Positions 44,315 through 56,500 of a stretch of DNA of 64,000 nt are shown piece after piece. Positions within the stretch are counted from its first letter, which is position 1; each line of letters begins with the position of its first letter. The notes beneath the pieces are model-generated. The model was not told the DNA's origin and made no database searches. It worked only from the letters and a program-made list of their open reading frames with translations. Origin of the DNA: Pisaster brevispinus (lineage: Eukaryota > Echinodermata > Asteroidea > Forcipulatida > Asteriidae); assembly GCA_023634235.1 (NCBI GenBank), contig JAMKCF010000001.1:9240758-9304757 (forward strand), written 5' to 3'. The position numbers and the translations under genes were made by a program.

Positions 44315-47300
44315 CTTACTTACTTACTGCCCATTATGCCTCCTGGCACATAGGGCAGCAACAAAAGTCTTCCACTCCTTCCGATCCTGGGCTAGTTTTT
44401 GGATTGTTCCCCATGTGTGGTTCAGGTCTTTAATCTCCCCTTCCACAGTTTTTCGCCAAGTGTTTTTAGGACGTCCCCTCTTTCTTTTGCCTTCTGGTGT
44501 CCAGTGGAGGGCTGTTCATGTGATGTCATCTGAGCTTATTCTCATTACATGTCCGATCCATCTCACCTTCTTCTCATGATGATGTTCTCCATGCTGTCTT
44601 GATGGCATCGGGCATATAGTGCTTTGTTAGAAATGGTGTTTGGCCAGAAATTGCGACATATTCTTCTTAGACTCTTTGTGTGGAAGACTGACAGCTTATT
44701 GAGGTCGTTTTTTGTCATTCTCCAACATTCAGAGCCGTACTGAAGAGTGGAAAGGACACAGCTCTGGTACAATTTTAGCTTGGTCTTGGTGCTGTACTGC
44801 TGTGATCTCCAAATATTATTGAGCATTCTGAATGCATTTCTGGCTTTATTAAGACGGTTCTTAATGTCTTTGCCTGTGCCTCCATCGTGCCGGACAGTGC
44901 TGCCCAGGTAAGTAAACTCCTCAGTTATAGGTAGGTCTTCCCCGTTTGCTTGTATTGGTAAAGGGTCCGAGATGTTCAGGGTCATCACCTCTGTTTTCTT
45001 TTGGCTGATCTTCAAGCCAATTTGCTGGGCAAAATCTCTGAGTCAGGATGTTTTTTCTTGCATATGCTGGTGGGTGTGTGAAAGTAGAGCGAGATCATCT
45101 GCAAAGTCGAGGTCCTCAAGTGTAGAAAAGAGGGTCCATCTTATGCCTCTTTTTTGGCCTTCAGTTGCCTGTCTCATCACCCAGTCTATGGCGATATTGA
45201 AGAGCAGTGCTGACATGACACAACCTTGCCTAACTCCAGTCTTCACTTGGAACTTATGGTTACTGTTTCCAACTCTGCATGTGAAATTGGTGTAAAAGCT
45301 CTTAATTACAAGAACTAGCTCCTCTGGTATCCCATATTTGCGTAGTATTCTCCAAAGGCTGTCTCGGTGGATGCTATCGAATGCTTTTTCAAAGTCAACA
45401 AAATTAATATAAAGCTTCCTCTGCCATTCTGTGCATTGCTCTATGATATTACGTAGTGCAAATATCTGGTCAGTGCACCCGCTTCCTTTACGAAAACCTG
45501 CCTGTTCCCTTCTGACACTTTGGTCAACAGCATCTATGATACGGGTAATAACTATCTTTGCCAATATTTTGCTCGGTATTGACAATAGTGTGATGCCACG
45601 CCAGTTATTGCAGTTTTTTAGGGATCCCTTCTTTGGTAATTTTACAATAACTCCCTCTGACCAATCGTCAGGAACTGCCTTCCTTTCCCATATAGCTGTG
45701 AAAAGTGGCAGAAGGATTTTGTCTGCTAATTCTGGATCCGCCTTAAAAAGTTCTGCGTTGAGATTGTCAGAGCCAGGGGCTTTACCATTTTTTAGGGATT
45801 TAATTGCAGCTATAACTTCTTCTTTAGTTGGTGGTGTGCTGCTGACATCCAAATCAACCTCTGCCTCTTGTATGTCAGCCTCTATTGTCGGTGGTGGTCT
45901 ATTCAACACCTCGCTAAAGTGCTCGGACCATCTAGCTTCCTGTTCTGCTTCTTTTGTAAGAAGCCTTCCCTGTTTGTCTTCAATAGGTGAATTTGTGGTT
46001 CCCCTATACTTGCCGCTGATTATTTTAGTAATTTTGTATACCTTTCCTTGTTCCCCTTTATTGGCTGCTTCCTCTGCCTGATTTGCAAGGTCTTCAACAA
46101 AGGCACGTTTGTCTGCTCTTGTCTTCGTCTTTACGGCCTTGTTTGCCTCTCGGTATTGCAGCTTATACCTTTCTTTCAGTCTGTCTGATTTTGCTTCCAT
46201 GGCTTGTTTCTTTGCACCCCTCCGTTTATCTATGGCTTGCCAAGTATCATCAGTTATCCACTCTTTCTTTTCCTTCTTTTTGACTCCTAGACACGATTCA
46301 CTAGTTTTCAGTAGGCTGTCTTAATCTGTTCCCAGTTGTTGTTGACGACATCTGTGGCTGCATCCATATTTGGTTGGTTGTCAGCTTCCAGTTCCGCTAA
46401 TATCTGGAATCTATTCTTAAGCTGCAGTACGAAAGAGCTCTTCACTCTAGGATCTCGCAAAGCTTTACTTTGACTATTGCCATTACAAGATGGTGGTCGC
46501 TATTGACATCTGCTCCCCGCATCACTCTGACATCAAAGAGTGAATGTCTCCATGTGCCATTAATCAACAGGTGGTCAGTTTGGTTCTTATCTCGTCCGTT
46601 GGGAGAGTTCCATGTGAGCTTGTGGATGTCTTTATGTGGGAAGAGAGTCCCGCCTATAACAAGGTCATAGGTAGAGCAAAAATCAAGAAGTTTTTCTCCA
46701 TTCTCATTCATGACTCCACATCCTTGTCTTCCCATTGCCCTGCCGTAGCCTGTGTCGTCGTTCCCAACTTTTGCACTCATGTCTCCCATCACTATCTTCA
46801 TGTCATGCCCAGGTGTGTAGTTCAACTCGGCTTGTAGTTGGTCATAAAACTTGTCTTTAGCTTCCTCGTCACTGTCATTAGTTGGAGCGTAGCACTGGAT
46901 GATAGTTGTGTTAATCTGTTTCCCTTTCAGCCTTATCTTCATGAGCCTGCTATTAATAGGTTTCGTCTCCATCAGGCACTTTTCTACACCTTTCTTCAGA
47001 ATGATGGCTACTCCTTCTGAATGGTGGTTGTCATCTCTTCCTGAGTATAACATCGTCTCACCTGTGCTGGTTTTAATACTTCCTGATCCCGTCCATCTGC
47101 TTTCACTAACTCCCAAAATGTGTAAATTGTAGCGCCTCATCTCTGCTGTAACTTGAGCAAGTTTTCCTGCCTCATACATAGTATGTGCATTCCAAAATCC
47201 TATCTTAGTTTTACATTTGGCGTTCAGCACTTCCACCTTCCTGTCAGTGGCTTCCTCTCGGCTTTCACCACTGCCATTCATAAAAGTATCAAGTGATACA

Positions 47301-47565
47301 CCTGGAAGCCCATCACGCCGGGTAGTTTTAGTTTCTTTTGTTGCTGTTTCCGTAACAATGGTTCCTTTTACAGGTCAGGGCTGTCAACCTGGAGCCCAAC
47401 CCCCAACCTGGAGGACCAGGGATCACGATTTGTCTGGTCTCTACCCGTCAACCTGTACGGCAAGGGTGGCCCTACCAGGAGATGAATCTCCAGCCGTCAT
47501 AGCTCTAAGGTTCATGGAGACACACAAGCTTCCCAACCACGGCAAGGTTGTGATCCTTCGGGAAG
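44315..47565 (-). mobile_element. RTE-clade LINE, full length, 3251 bp
   Basis: ATTATTAACAATA occurs at 44302-44314 and again at 47566-47578, a perfect 13-bp target duplication. The 3' end has a short (TAAG)n tail at 44315-44327. The length is as expected for a complete RTE element. The host LINE B frame reads on across the empty site. Confidence 0.92.
44340..47281 (-). pseudogene. RTE ORF: APE endonuclease and reverse transcriptase
   Basis: The endonuclease (47281-46442) has I-G-F-W-N-A-H-T-M, G-V-S-E-S-R-W-T-G, V-M-G-D-M-S-A-K-V-G and D-H-H-L-V, in RTE style. A shift near 46445 and a TGA near 46325 separate it from 46200-45043: G-K-A-P-G-S-D, N-N-W-R-G-I-T-L-L-S, V-D-F-E-K-A-F-D-S-I-H and L-D-F-A-D-D-L-A-L, catalytic pair intact. 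After a break near 45040 the C-terminus (45015-about 44340) has Y-G-S-E-C-W and K-R-G-R-P-K-N-T-W-R. Few defects for its size, so recent. Confidence 0.85.
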
Positions 47566-47578
47566 ATTATTAACAATA

Positions 47579-48160
47579 GACTCTCTCTTAATATGGACAA
47601 ATGTAACTACATGATTTTTAATACAAAATCAAACACATTTCTCCCCGCTGATTGAGATAAATGGAGTTCCTATTAATCAGGTGTCTCATACCAAATTTCT
47701 TGGTGTTCGTGTTAATAGCCGTCTTACCTGGAAGTTTCACAAAAAATTGAAAACAAAGTCTCTTAAAAGTATTATTGTCATTGGCAGGCTTAAATATATT
47801 CTTCCTTGCACTATCTTACACACTCTGTAATGTTGTTTGATTCTACCACATCTACCTTACCGCAACATTGTATGCGCTAACTCTAGAATTGACAGATTGG
47901 TAAGGTTGCAATCAAAAGCTGTCCGTCTTTTATCTCCAAGCACAATTTTGGGACCACACAACACCATTATTTCGCAAATTTAATCTTCTTACTCTTGCCT
48001 CCAACAAAAAATGTTATATTCAAATTCTTCAATAATTTACTCCCTCCAACTTTGCATAATCTTTTTCAGTTAAACATGTCTGTTCACTTTGTGAATGTAA
48101 ATCACTCACTCTTTTTAAACACAAACTGAAATATGCTTTAATCTACCGGCCGTTTCAGTA
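47579..48160 (+). pseudogene. LINE B ORF2, C-terminal piece
   Basis: Resumes with R-L-S-L-N-M-D-K-C-N-Y-M-I-F and, after a shift, T-K-F-L-G-V-R-V-N-S-R-L-T-W, the block that follows the catalytic box in this group. The part after 47830 is heavily broken. Confidence 0.65.
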
Positions 48161-48816
48161 AACTCTTTTAAACCTACTTTACTGTTACTGCCCCCCCCCC
48201 AATGGATTTATATCTCAGCTTACTACTGTTGCTAGTCATCGATGTACACATAAACACACACCTGTTATTGTTACTTGTTGTGGGCGTTATTTTGCCTATT
48301 CGTCAATTGTAAAGCTGATGCTTTGTTTAGTTTCGTTTTGGTAGGCTGCTCCTTGACAAGCCCCGCTTTTTGGAACGTGCCTCCACATATTGACTACTTT
48401 TTATTTATTTTTGATGACGATATGTGGGAAATAAACGTTGCTGTGCTTTGAATATTTTCCATTGAAGTTTAACTGCAGTTTCAAGATAGTAAGAATGTAG
48501 TGTTTCGGCCGAAACGCCATAGGTTTATTATGCAAAAAAGTCACTTAACTGCAAATAAACTTTATAAAAAATTTGTGTGTGATATTTTTGCTTGATACTA
48601 TCAAGTAAAAACACATTTTTAAAATAATTTTTTGGTAAATTTTCTTCATTTTATTTTAGTGAAAGCACAAAACAAGTATAATAACACTACAGAGTTGTTG
48701 GGATAATATCATAATAAATTACTGTATTAACTGTAATAGAACTAAAGTGTCAAAATCGTGCGGAAAACTATGTAAAAAAATATAGCTTACTTCACTTTCA
48801 TTATAATATCACTGTA
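48161..48816. other. no gene seen; LINE 3' UTR-like then AT-rich DNA
   Basis: Possible LINE B 3' UTR to about 48440 with an AATAAA-like ATAAACG near 48431. Beyond that is AT-rich DNA. The last four bases before the LTR are ATTG, repeated after the far LTR. Confidence 0.45.
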
Positions 48817-48820
48817 ATTG

Positions 48821-49193
48821 TGTGATGGCTGAGGTTAGACCAACCATCCGGGACCATTTAGTCAACATGACAGCAGGAAATTCAAACACGTTTTTGAACA
48901 GAACTTTGTTTCAATAATTTATTACATGAACTCAACTATATAATAATATCAGTTGCCGAACCTTAACTGAGAGACCAAACGTTCACCGGTTAAACGTCTG
49001 ACTCAATGAACTAGTGTTATAGGAGAGGTGACAGACACACACACGCCTCTGGACAACAGACCCCGAGGGTGTGTGCCCAGTGGGTTCTTATACTGTGAAA
49101 AGGTATTCAGTTACGTAATTAAACATTCCAATTTATGTGAGATTCGGCAGACTACACAATAATCATTGAACTAAATAAAACACATTCCTCACA
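48821..49193 (-). repeat. 3' LTR of the Gypsy element
   Basis: 373 bp, starts TGTGATGGCTGAGG and ends CATTCCTCACA on the plus strand. Differs from the other LTR at roughly a dozen positions, including ACACACACACG versus ACACATG. In sense it is preceded by an AAAGGAAGG-type purine tract. Confidence 0.92.
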
Positions 49194-49210
49194 TATGGCC
49201 TTCCTTTAAA

Positions 49211-49340
49211 GATTGACCCCTGTCAATCGTAAGAACATTTTGTTAACATAAATATTCAAAACATAATAATCAATTAACTATAATCAAAAATATTTATATC
49301 ATTAAGTGCCCTCTCCTTTAAGATTGGCCCCTGTCCAATC
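49211..49340. repeat. two related hairpins near the 3' LTR
   Basis: GATTGACCCCTGTCAATC (49211-49228) and GATTGGCCCCTGTCCAATC (49322-49340) are copies of one hairpin sharing flanks (CCTTTAA before). Stem bases differ but pairing is kept. They lie between the chromodomain end and the LTR. Confidence 0.8.
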
Positions 49341-49635
49341 CTAAAACTGAGAGCTTTTCTTAATACACCGTGAAGTATGTAATTAAGAGTTGTCTAATAG
49401 TTGCTCATCTGGCCAGGACATCCTTCTGAAGCATTCGTGGTGTAAACTGGATGCCGCGCGTAACATCAGTTCATCGTCCTACTTCCAAAGATGTACATTG
49501 GCTCTGGCACTGCTCCAGATCCAATGTTGTTGTAGCTACTTGGGGAGATGGACATCACTTCCATGGAAGATTTAATTAATTACATCATTAAATAATACTA
49601 AATATTAACCAAAATCAATTTAATACAATATCAAA

Positions 49636-50754
49636 TTAATATCGTCTTGATTTACCGGAAATCCTTACTGGATTCTCTTGCAAATAATCTCGAAGAGTTT
49701 GGTTTAAGTTTTCTGCTGGTTCCTACGTATTCTGTGTGTTATCAAAACCTTTCCACTTAATCAGATAATAAAGCTGTTTTTTACAAACTTTCCTCTTTCG
49801 TCTATAATATCCTGAAAACCCCAGGAAGGTACGTAACTCAGGTATGTTTTTCGGAGTAGGGTATTCATTGATAGCTTTCACTTTACCTGGGTCAGTGGGG
49901 ACTCCGTCTTTACTTACAATGTGACCAAGGTATTTGATTCTGTCTTTTGCAAATGCACATTTGTGAGAGCAAAGTTTCAAATTGGCTTCCCTGAATCTAT
50001 CAAATACCTGTCTCAAATGCCCAATGTGATCATTAAATGAGTGACTATAAATTATTACATCATCTAGATACACGAGGCAAATTTTCCAATGTAAGCCTCT
50101 TAATACCTCTTGCATTGTCCTTTGAAAGGTACAAGGTGCATTTTGGAGTCCGAACGGCCTCACATTAAATTCAAACAACCCATCTTGCGTAATGAATGCC
50201 GTTTTCTTTTTGGCATTTTCTTCTAGGGTTATTTGCCAATAGCCGGATGCCATGTCTAAAGTAGAAAAGAATGATGGTTTTTTCATTCCGAGATTGTCAA
50301 ACGTTTCCATTATGTTTGGCAAGGGAAATGTGTCATGGTCTGTGATGCGGCTCAGTGCTCTAAAATCTACACAAAATCTATAATCTCCAGATTTCTTTTT
50401 CACCATGACAATTGGACTTGAAAATGGCGAAGTGGATTTAGAAATATTGTTATCTTTGAGCATTTTCTCAACATTGTTCCGAATAGTTTCTTGCAACAAA
50501 GGAGAGTGTTTTTAAGGACGAGACCTGACTGGATAATTATGACCAGTATTGATATCATGTTTTACTTTGTCATAGTAACCAATTTTGTCACCTTTAGTAT
50601 GAAATATATCGGAATATTCATCAATTAGACTTTCTAGTTGAGCTTTTTGGTCCAATTTCAAATTCTCTGCCATGTCAACCTTACTAAGGATTTTATTAGT
50701 TTGTTTTGAATAACAACTAGCTGTATTTCTTGTTTCTAGCTCATCTTGTTTCAA
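49636..50754 (-). pseudogene. Gypsy pol: reverse transcriptase fused by deletion to chromodomain
   Basis: 50754-50512 is the spacer before RT, with a TAA at 50512. 50499-49723 is the RT: M-V-K-K-K-S-G-D-Y-R-F-C-V-D-F-R-A-L, T-L-D-M-A-S-G-Y-W-Q, P-F-G-L-Q-N-A-P and V-Y-L-D-D-V-I-I-Y (catalytic pair intact). It then reads G-F-S-G-Y-Y-R-R and jumps near 49805 into Q-L-Y-Y-L-I-K-W-K-G-F-D-N-T-Q-N-T, a chromodomain. RNase H and integrase are missing. A TAG sits where the next chromodomain residue (normally Trp) is expected, before E-P-A-E-N-L; the stop of the full frame is at 49636. Confidence 0.85.
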
Positions 50755-50814
50755 ATCACTGAAATCTGTAAACTTAGTTAGGTCTATGTCATTTCCACTT
50801 ACAATGGAAAAAGT

Positions 50815-51390
50815 TCAAATTTTTGTACGAGGATACAATACCACAGGATTCTCTGATGGATTCATTGCCATGACTATAATTTCAGTTCCCACTTTTGATT
50901 TTTGTGTAGTAGAAATTGTATTGGCAACTAGTATGCCCAAATTGTGGACTGTACGTCCCGCACGACAATGACCAATAATACCAGAAGGTAAATAATTCTT
51001 AACTCTAACATGAAAAACAGTTTGTGATCGTGCGGGAATTTCAATTTGTTTTGACGTACGCAACTGACTTTTTCATTTTTGACCTTCCAAAGTCAATCGT
51101 TGCCTTTTGAGTGTTAAGAAATTCTACACCAAGAATTATGGAACAATTAAGTCCTCTGGCAATATAAATTGGTACAGTTAACTTCATGTTAGCAATGACA
51201 ATTGGGGCATGTATACAACCTGAAATCTTAAGATTCTCCCCATTGGCTACTTTTGCCGATGGAACCTTAGATGTATTAACACATCTCTCTCTCAAAAATT
51301 GACTTTTCTGGAAGAATTCTTCAGAAATCAAGTTGATTGTAGCACCAGTATCGATCAAACAATTTACAATGTCTTGGCCGATAGAAATCA
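50815..51390 (-). pseudogene. Gypsy aspartic protease region
   Basis: N-C-L-I-D-T-G-A-T-I-N-L-I has the D-T-G catalytic triad, followed by the I-I-L-G-V-E-F-L flap and second-lobe region typical of retropepsins. The frame shifts near 51060 into 51063-50815. Its 5' side is cut at 51391 by the L2 tail; sequence at 59376-59490 continues it. Confidence 0.8.
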
Positions 51391-51717
51391 CAATAGTAAT
51401 AATAATAATAATAATAATAATATTTAAAATTTATATTGCGCCCCTTACATACAAAATGATCAAGGGCGCAGAACACAAGTTAAAAAGCACAGTGGAAGAA
51501 AAAGACAAAGAAAAAAGACTGGTCACCAGGCCAGTGCCCAAACAAAAGTATGGGGATACGTCTGTCCCGCCAACAGAGAACTAATAGTAACTTATTTCAT
51601 AGGCCTATCCCTGCTGGCATCGGTAATGTTTTGACCTTTTCAGGAGACAGACGCCTCTGACCCTAATCTATGCTAAAATACAAACTAACTGGCAAGGTGA
51701 CCATAGAAGAAGACACA

Positions 51718-53150
51718 CTAAAAAGCGGTTTTAAAAAGGTGGGTTTTTATATTACATTTAAAAGAGATGAGTTTCTGTTCGCTACGTATGTGAAACGGTA
51801 GCGCATTCCAAAGCTTAGGGGCTGCCACAGAAAAAGCCCTATCACCAAATGTAGTCAACATTTTACCAGAAGGATACTCCAAGAAAATACCATTATTCCC
51901 TGACCTAAGTTTATATGAAGATGCTTTCCGGATGGAAACAAGATCCTGTAAGTACTTTGGAGAAAGACCATGAAGAGCTTTGAATGTCAACAACAGGATT
52001 TTAAAATTAATCCTGTACGAAACAGGCAGCCAATGTAATTGACGAATTATAGGTGTGATGTGTTCAAATCGGTGTGTGTTGGTAACAATTCTGGCAGCTG
52101 CGTTTTGAACCCTTTGTAGTTTAGCTATCTGTGACTTTGGCAGACCATACAAAAGGCTATTACAATAATCAAGTCGACTGGTCATAAATGCATGAATTAG
52201 TTTTAAAAGAGTCTTGTGTAAGGAATTGACTAATGCGTTTGATGTTGTGAAGATGAAAAAAGGCTGCAGAGCAAGCTTTATTGATGTGGGTGTTCATTGT
52301 AAGTTCAGAATCGAACCAAGACCCCAAGTTACGAACACATGTTGTAGGAAAAACAGTAGCTTCACCTATCACTTTATCGGAAATATTAATTTTCTTCAAC
52401 TGCTGCTTTGATCCGATAATCAAAAATTCACTTTTAGCATCATTAATTAAAAGCCGTTCATGTAACATCCATTGCCTGATGTCCCTAATGCAATCTTCGA
52501 TTATAGTCACAGCAGCTTGACAAGATTTGTCGTCGTCGGGTCTAAAAGATAGATACAGCCGAGTGTCATCGGCATAGCAATGAACATCAGGCAGATGATA
52601 CTCAACAATGTCAAACAATTTAGAGGCATAGACAATAAATATAAATGGTCCTAAGCAGGATCCCTGAGGAACACCACAGTTGATGTTAAACTTCTCTGAT
52701 AAGGTACCTTGAATGGATACACGTTGACTTCTATCTGACAAATAGGACGAAAACCAATCGAGGGCCTTGCCAGTGACTCCACATTTAGACTGAAGACGTT
52801 TCAATAAAATTTCATGATCAACAGTATCGAACGCTGCACTCAGGTCTAAAAGGACAAGCAGAATAACATGTTGGGAATTCATCCTCATCAGTAAATCATT
52901 TTTAACCTTAATAAGAGCCGTCTCTGTACTGTGATGCTTCCGGTAAGATGATTGGAGAACCGGAAACATGGAATGTTTTGACATGTGACTATAAATTTGG
53001 TCACAAACAGCCCTCTCAGTTAATTTAGAAATAAATTGTAAGTTACTTATTGGTCGGTAGTTTTCTAATTTCATATCAAGATTGGTTTTTTTTAATAAAG
53101 GGCATATTAAAGCTTCTTTCCAGTCAGTAGGAAATGTACCAGAAACTAAT
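51718..53150 (-). pseudogene. L2 (-) ORF, RT and C-terminal half
   Basis: Resumes at S-G-T-F-P-T-D-W-K-E-A-L-I-C-P-L-L-K-K, then N-Y-R-P-I-S-N-L, L-D-L-S-A-A-F-D-T-V-D-H, C-G-V-P-Q-G-S-C-L-G-P and C-Y-A-D-D-T-R. A shift near 52180 leads to the final frame with [16 protein letters not shown] and L-H-W-L-P-V, ending at 51718. Catalytic residues intact. Confidence 0.85.
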
Positions 53151-53513
53151 CATCGTGTGCGCTTGACAGGCTGCCACACACACTTTTTTGTCTCTGATTT
53201 CTACACCTTCTTTGGCTGTCCACAACCTGATCCAGCTTTACTGAATGTTCCAAGTTTTTTCAACCAACTTCCTGGACTTCACTGGACAAACTTGAGAGCC
53301 TGTATCTTCTCATTCCTTGAGAAAACTGGATGATGAACATTTGAGATTTTTTTGCAAGCTGACTTCAGATATTGGTACTGCTATCTCCATTGATATCTCT
53401 GTGCATCCAAGGGTGTCTCTGTACAAAGGGAAGGACCCACAATATGACAGTTGACAACAAAAGCATGATCTTCACTCCACTATTGTTGGACACAATCAGG
53501 TACTAATTGAACA

Positions 53514-56500
53514 ATGGTGCTGTTAAAGCTGTATCTCCTGCTTGGCCTATGTGCAAGCACTATCTGTCTGGAAATAGAGGGCTATACCATAAACCATGAT
53601 TGCAGATTCACCCCTATGTACCGATCTACCGGTTTCACAAAGTCACATGTACCTTACTACAGCAATGCTTCAGCCACCTTCAATATTGAGTTACTCTCCT
53701 GTGGTGACGTCAGTCCAAATCCTGGCCCAGAACTGAACTGTAACTCTGACAAACTAAGGTCCAGTTACGATCTTCTTTCTGTTAACAACCTCGACAGAAA
53801 TCAGCTTCTTCACATAGGACTGAAAGGACAGACCAGCCCATTGCCCCTTGATCTATGGCGACACTTAAATCTGCTCGGGATTAACAGAAAACCTCGTACA
53901 CATCGAGGTTCTCGCGGTGAGAGAAGAAAACAACACAAAATACAAGTTTGCACTGTTGATCGGAAACATCAACTCCCTACCAACAAACAAAATGGAACTT
54001 GCCTCACGAATCTGAAAACCTTTACTCCCCACATTGATTCAAACCTTCATCTCTGCTCCTTAAACGCACAGTCTATTCGCAACAAAATCATAGACTTTGC
54101 TGATTTTGTTCATGAATATAGCCTTGACATAGTTGCTATTTCCGAAACTTGGCTGAAACCAGGGGACGACTGGATTATAACTGAAATAACACCACCTGGA
54201 TACTCGTTTCATCATATTCTCAGACTGCACAAAACAGGTGGAGGGGTAGGACTTCTCTACAAGTCTTGTTTATCTGTTTCCATAAAGTCCGATGTTGGAA
54301 ACTTCTCATCATTTGAGTCTATCCATGCAGAAATAACTTGTAACTCAATGTCAGTCCGGCTTGTGAATATATATCGGTCTGGAAAGGATAAATTTGGCCA
54401 CCCCATCAGCATCAACACATTCCTCGAAGAGTTCGAAAACTTACTTGAGTTTTACTTGCTCCATCCATCTGATATTATTCTCACCGGAGACTTCAACATT
54501 CATGTGGACAACCCCTTGGACAGTATTTCAAAACGGTTCAAGTCTTTATTATCATCCTATGGGTTCATTCAACACATTAATAAACCAACTCATCGCAGTG
54601 GTGACTGTTTGGACTTGCTTATCACCCAGGAGGATATTTCACTCATCTCAGATTTAAGCATTCATCCTGGACTCTCTGATCATTTTGCTGTCATGGCGAC
54701 TCTTCAGCTCCAAAAGCCACCTTCGCCAACTATGTTTGTGTCCTCCCGCCACTTCAAAAACATTAACATCGATAAATTTCGAAATGATGTGGTTTCAGCA
54801 CTTTCCAACATCGACTTACAGAACACCGACCTTCCTTGCTGTGTTGAAAAGTATCAGTCGACTCTCAGTGGTCTGCTTGACAAGCATGCCCCTATGCGAA
54901 CGCGGACTGTAAAAATACCACCAAATAGTCCATGGTTCAACGAGGAAATTCGTTCAGCTCGACAAAAAAGACGGCAACTTGAGAGGAAATGGCGCTCTAC
55001 AAAACTGACTGTTCACAGACAAGAGTACTGCGTCCAACGACGCATTGTAACTGACTGTATTGTTAAAGCTAAGAAAGTGTATTATTCCTCTAAGGTTATT
55101 GATTGTTCTGGTAATCAGAAAAAATTATTTGGTATTGTTAATCAATTACTCAATAAGAGCAAAGTTCCTGTTTTGCCTTTTTCAGTTACTGACAAAGCCC
55201 TAGCTACCCAATTTTCTGAATTTTGTGTCAACAAAATTGTCACCATACGTAATGATTTCCCTCAAGCATGTAGCAAAGATAATATTTCTTCACAAAATGT
55301 ACTTAATCATGCCTATCTTACAGAATTTCAGCCGGCAAGTGAGACAGAAATCAAAAAATTGCTTGCCAAATCTCCATCCAAATCCTGTGAGCTTGACCCA
55401 GTTCCCACCTTTCTTATAAAGGACTGCTGTGATGTTCTCATTCCTTTAATTACTCGAATTGTCAAATCTCTTAATACCGGTGTTTTCCCCACTTGCCTTA
55501 AAACCTCTTACATTCGCCCTCTCTTAAAGAAAAGTGGCTTGGATAAGGAAGTGTTCAGCAACTACCGACCCATTTCCAATTTAAGTTTTCTAGGTAAAAC
55601 TATTGAACGTATAGTGTCCTCTAGATTACAGGTGTTTATGCGGGTCAACAATCTCACTGATTCATTTCAATCTGCCTACAGACCGAATCACAGCACTGAA
55701 ACTGCCTTAATACGAGTTCACAATGACATTCTTACTGGTCTTGATCAACAAAAAGTGACTGCTCTTATTTTCCTTGATTTGAGTGCAGCATTCGACACCG
55801 TGGACCACTCTATACTTTTGTCTCGTCTGCATGACGTCATCGGTCTGCGGGATCGTGCTCTGCAATGGTGCCAATCCTACCTGGAATGTAGACCACAGAA
55901 CGTCCGTGTCGGGGATGCTGCTTCAGAACCTGTCCAACTTGAATTTTCTGTTCCTCAGGGCTCGGTTCTCGGCCCGCAGTTGTTCTCATTATACACATTC
56001 CCTCTTCAAGAAATCATTCGGAGACACAACCTTCAATATCACACATATGCAGATGACACACAAATATTTGCCTCTTTTAATCCCTCACAACAGCATGCTC
56101 AGTCTTGTATCACTCGCATTGAGGCTTGTGTTAGTGAAATTCGTCAATGGATGAACGCCAACTTCCTGAAAATTAATGACAATAAAACCGAGTTCATGTT
56201 GATTGGTTCTCCACAGCAACTTTCCAAAATCTCTATTCCTTTTATTACTGTTGGAGATTCTCACATCAAACCAGTCAGCCATGTTCGCAACCTTGGTGTC
56301 ATTTTTGACTCGTCGATGACGTTCAAGGATCACATTTCTAACACGGTTCGTTCTGCTTCATTTCACATCCGCAACATAGGAAGGATCCGAAAATATCTTG
56401 ATCGCGCTTCCACAGAACAGATTGTCCACTCCTTTGTTACATCTCGTCTTGATATGGGGAATTCTCTTTTATTTGGGCTTCCAGATGTTCAGCTATCCCG

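Larger units (their letters stand above)
36390..48440 (+). mobile_element. old LINE B (relative of LINE A), pierced by four inserts
   Basis: ORF1, endonuclease, RT and C-terminal pieces occur in order on the plus strand at 36390-37286, 37640-38726, 39553-39900, 43303-43589, 43908-44301 and 47579-48160. The gaps are a TTAA MITE (38727-39552), a Rex1 element (39903-43294), a 310-bp MITE (43590-43899) and an RTE element (44315-47565). In each case the protein resumes where it stopped. Exact 5' and 3' ends are not determined; a 3' UTR-like stretch runs to about 48440. Confidence 0.8.

Noticed and set aside
45431..46081. 216-residue plus-strand frame
   Set aside because: Antisense shadow of the RTE reverse transcriptase.
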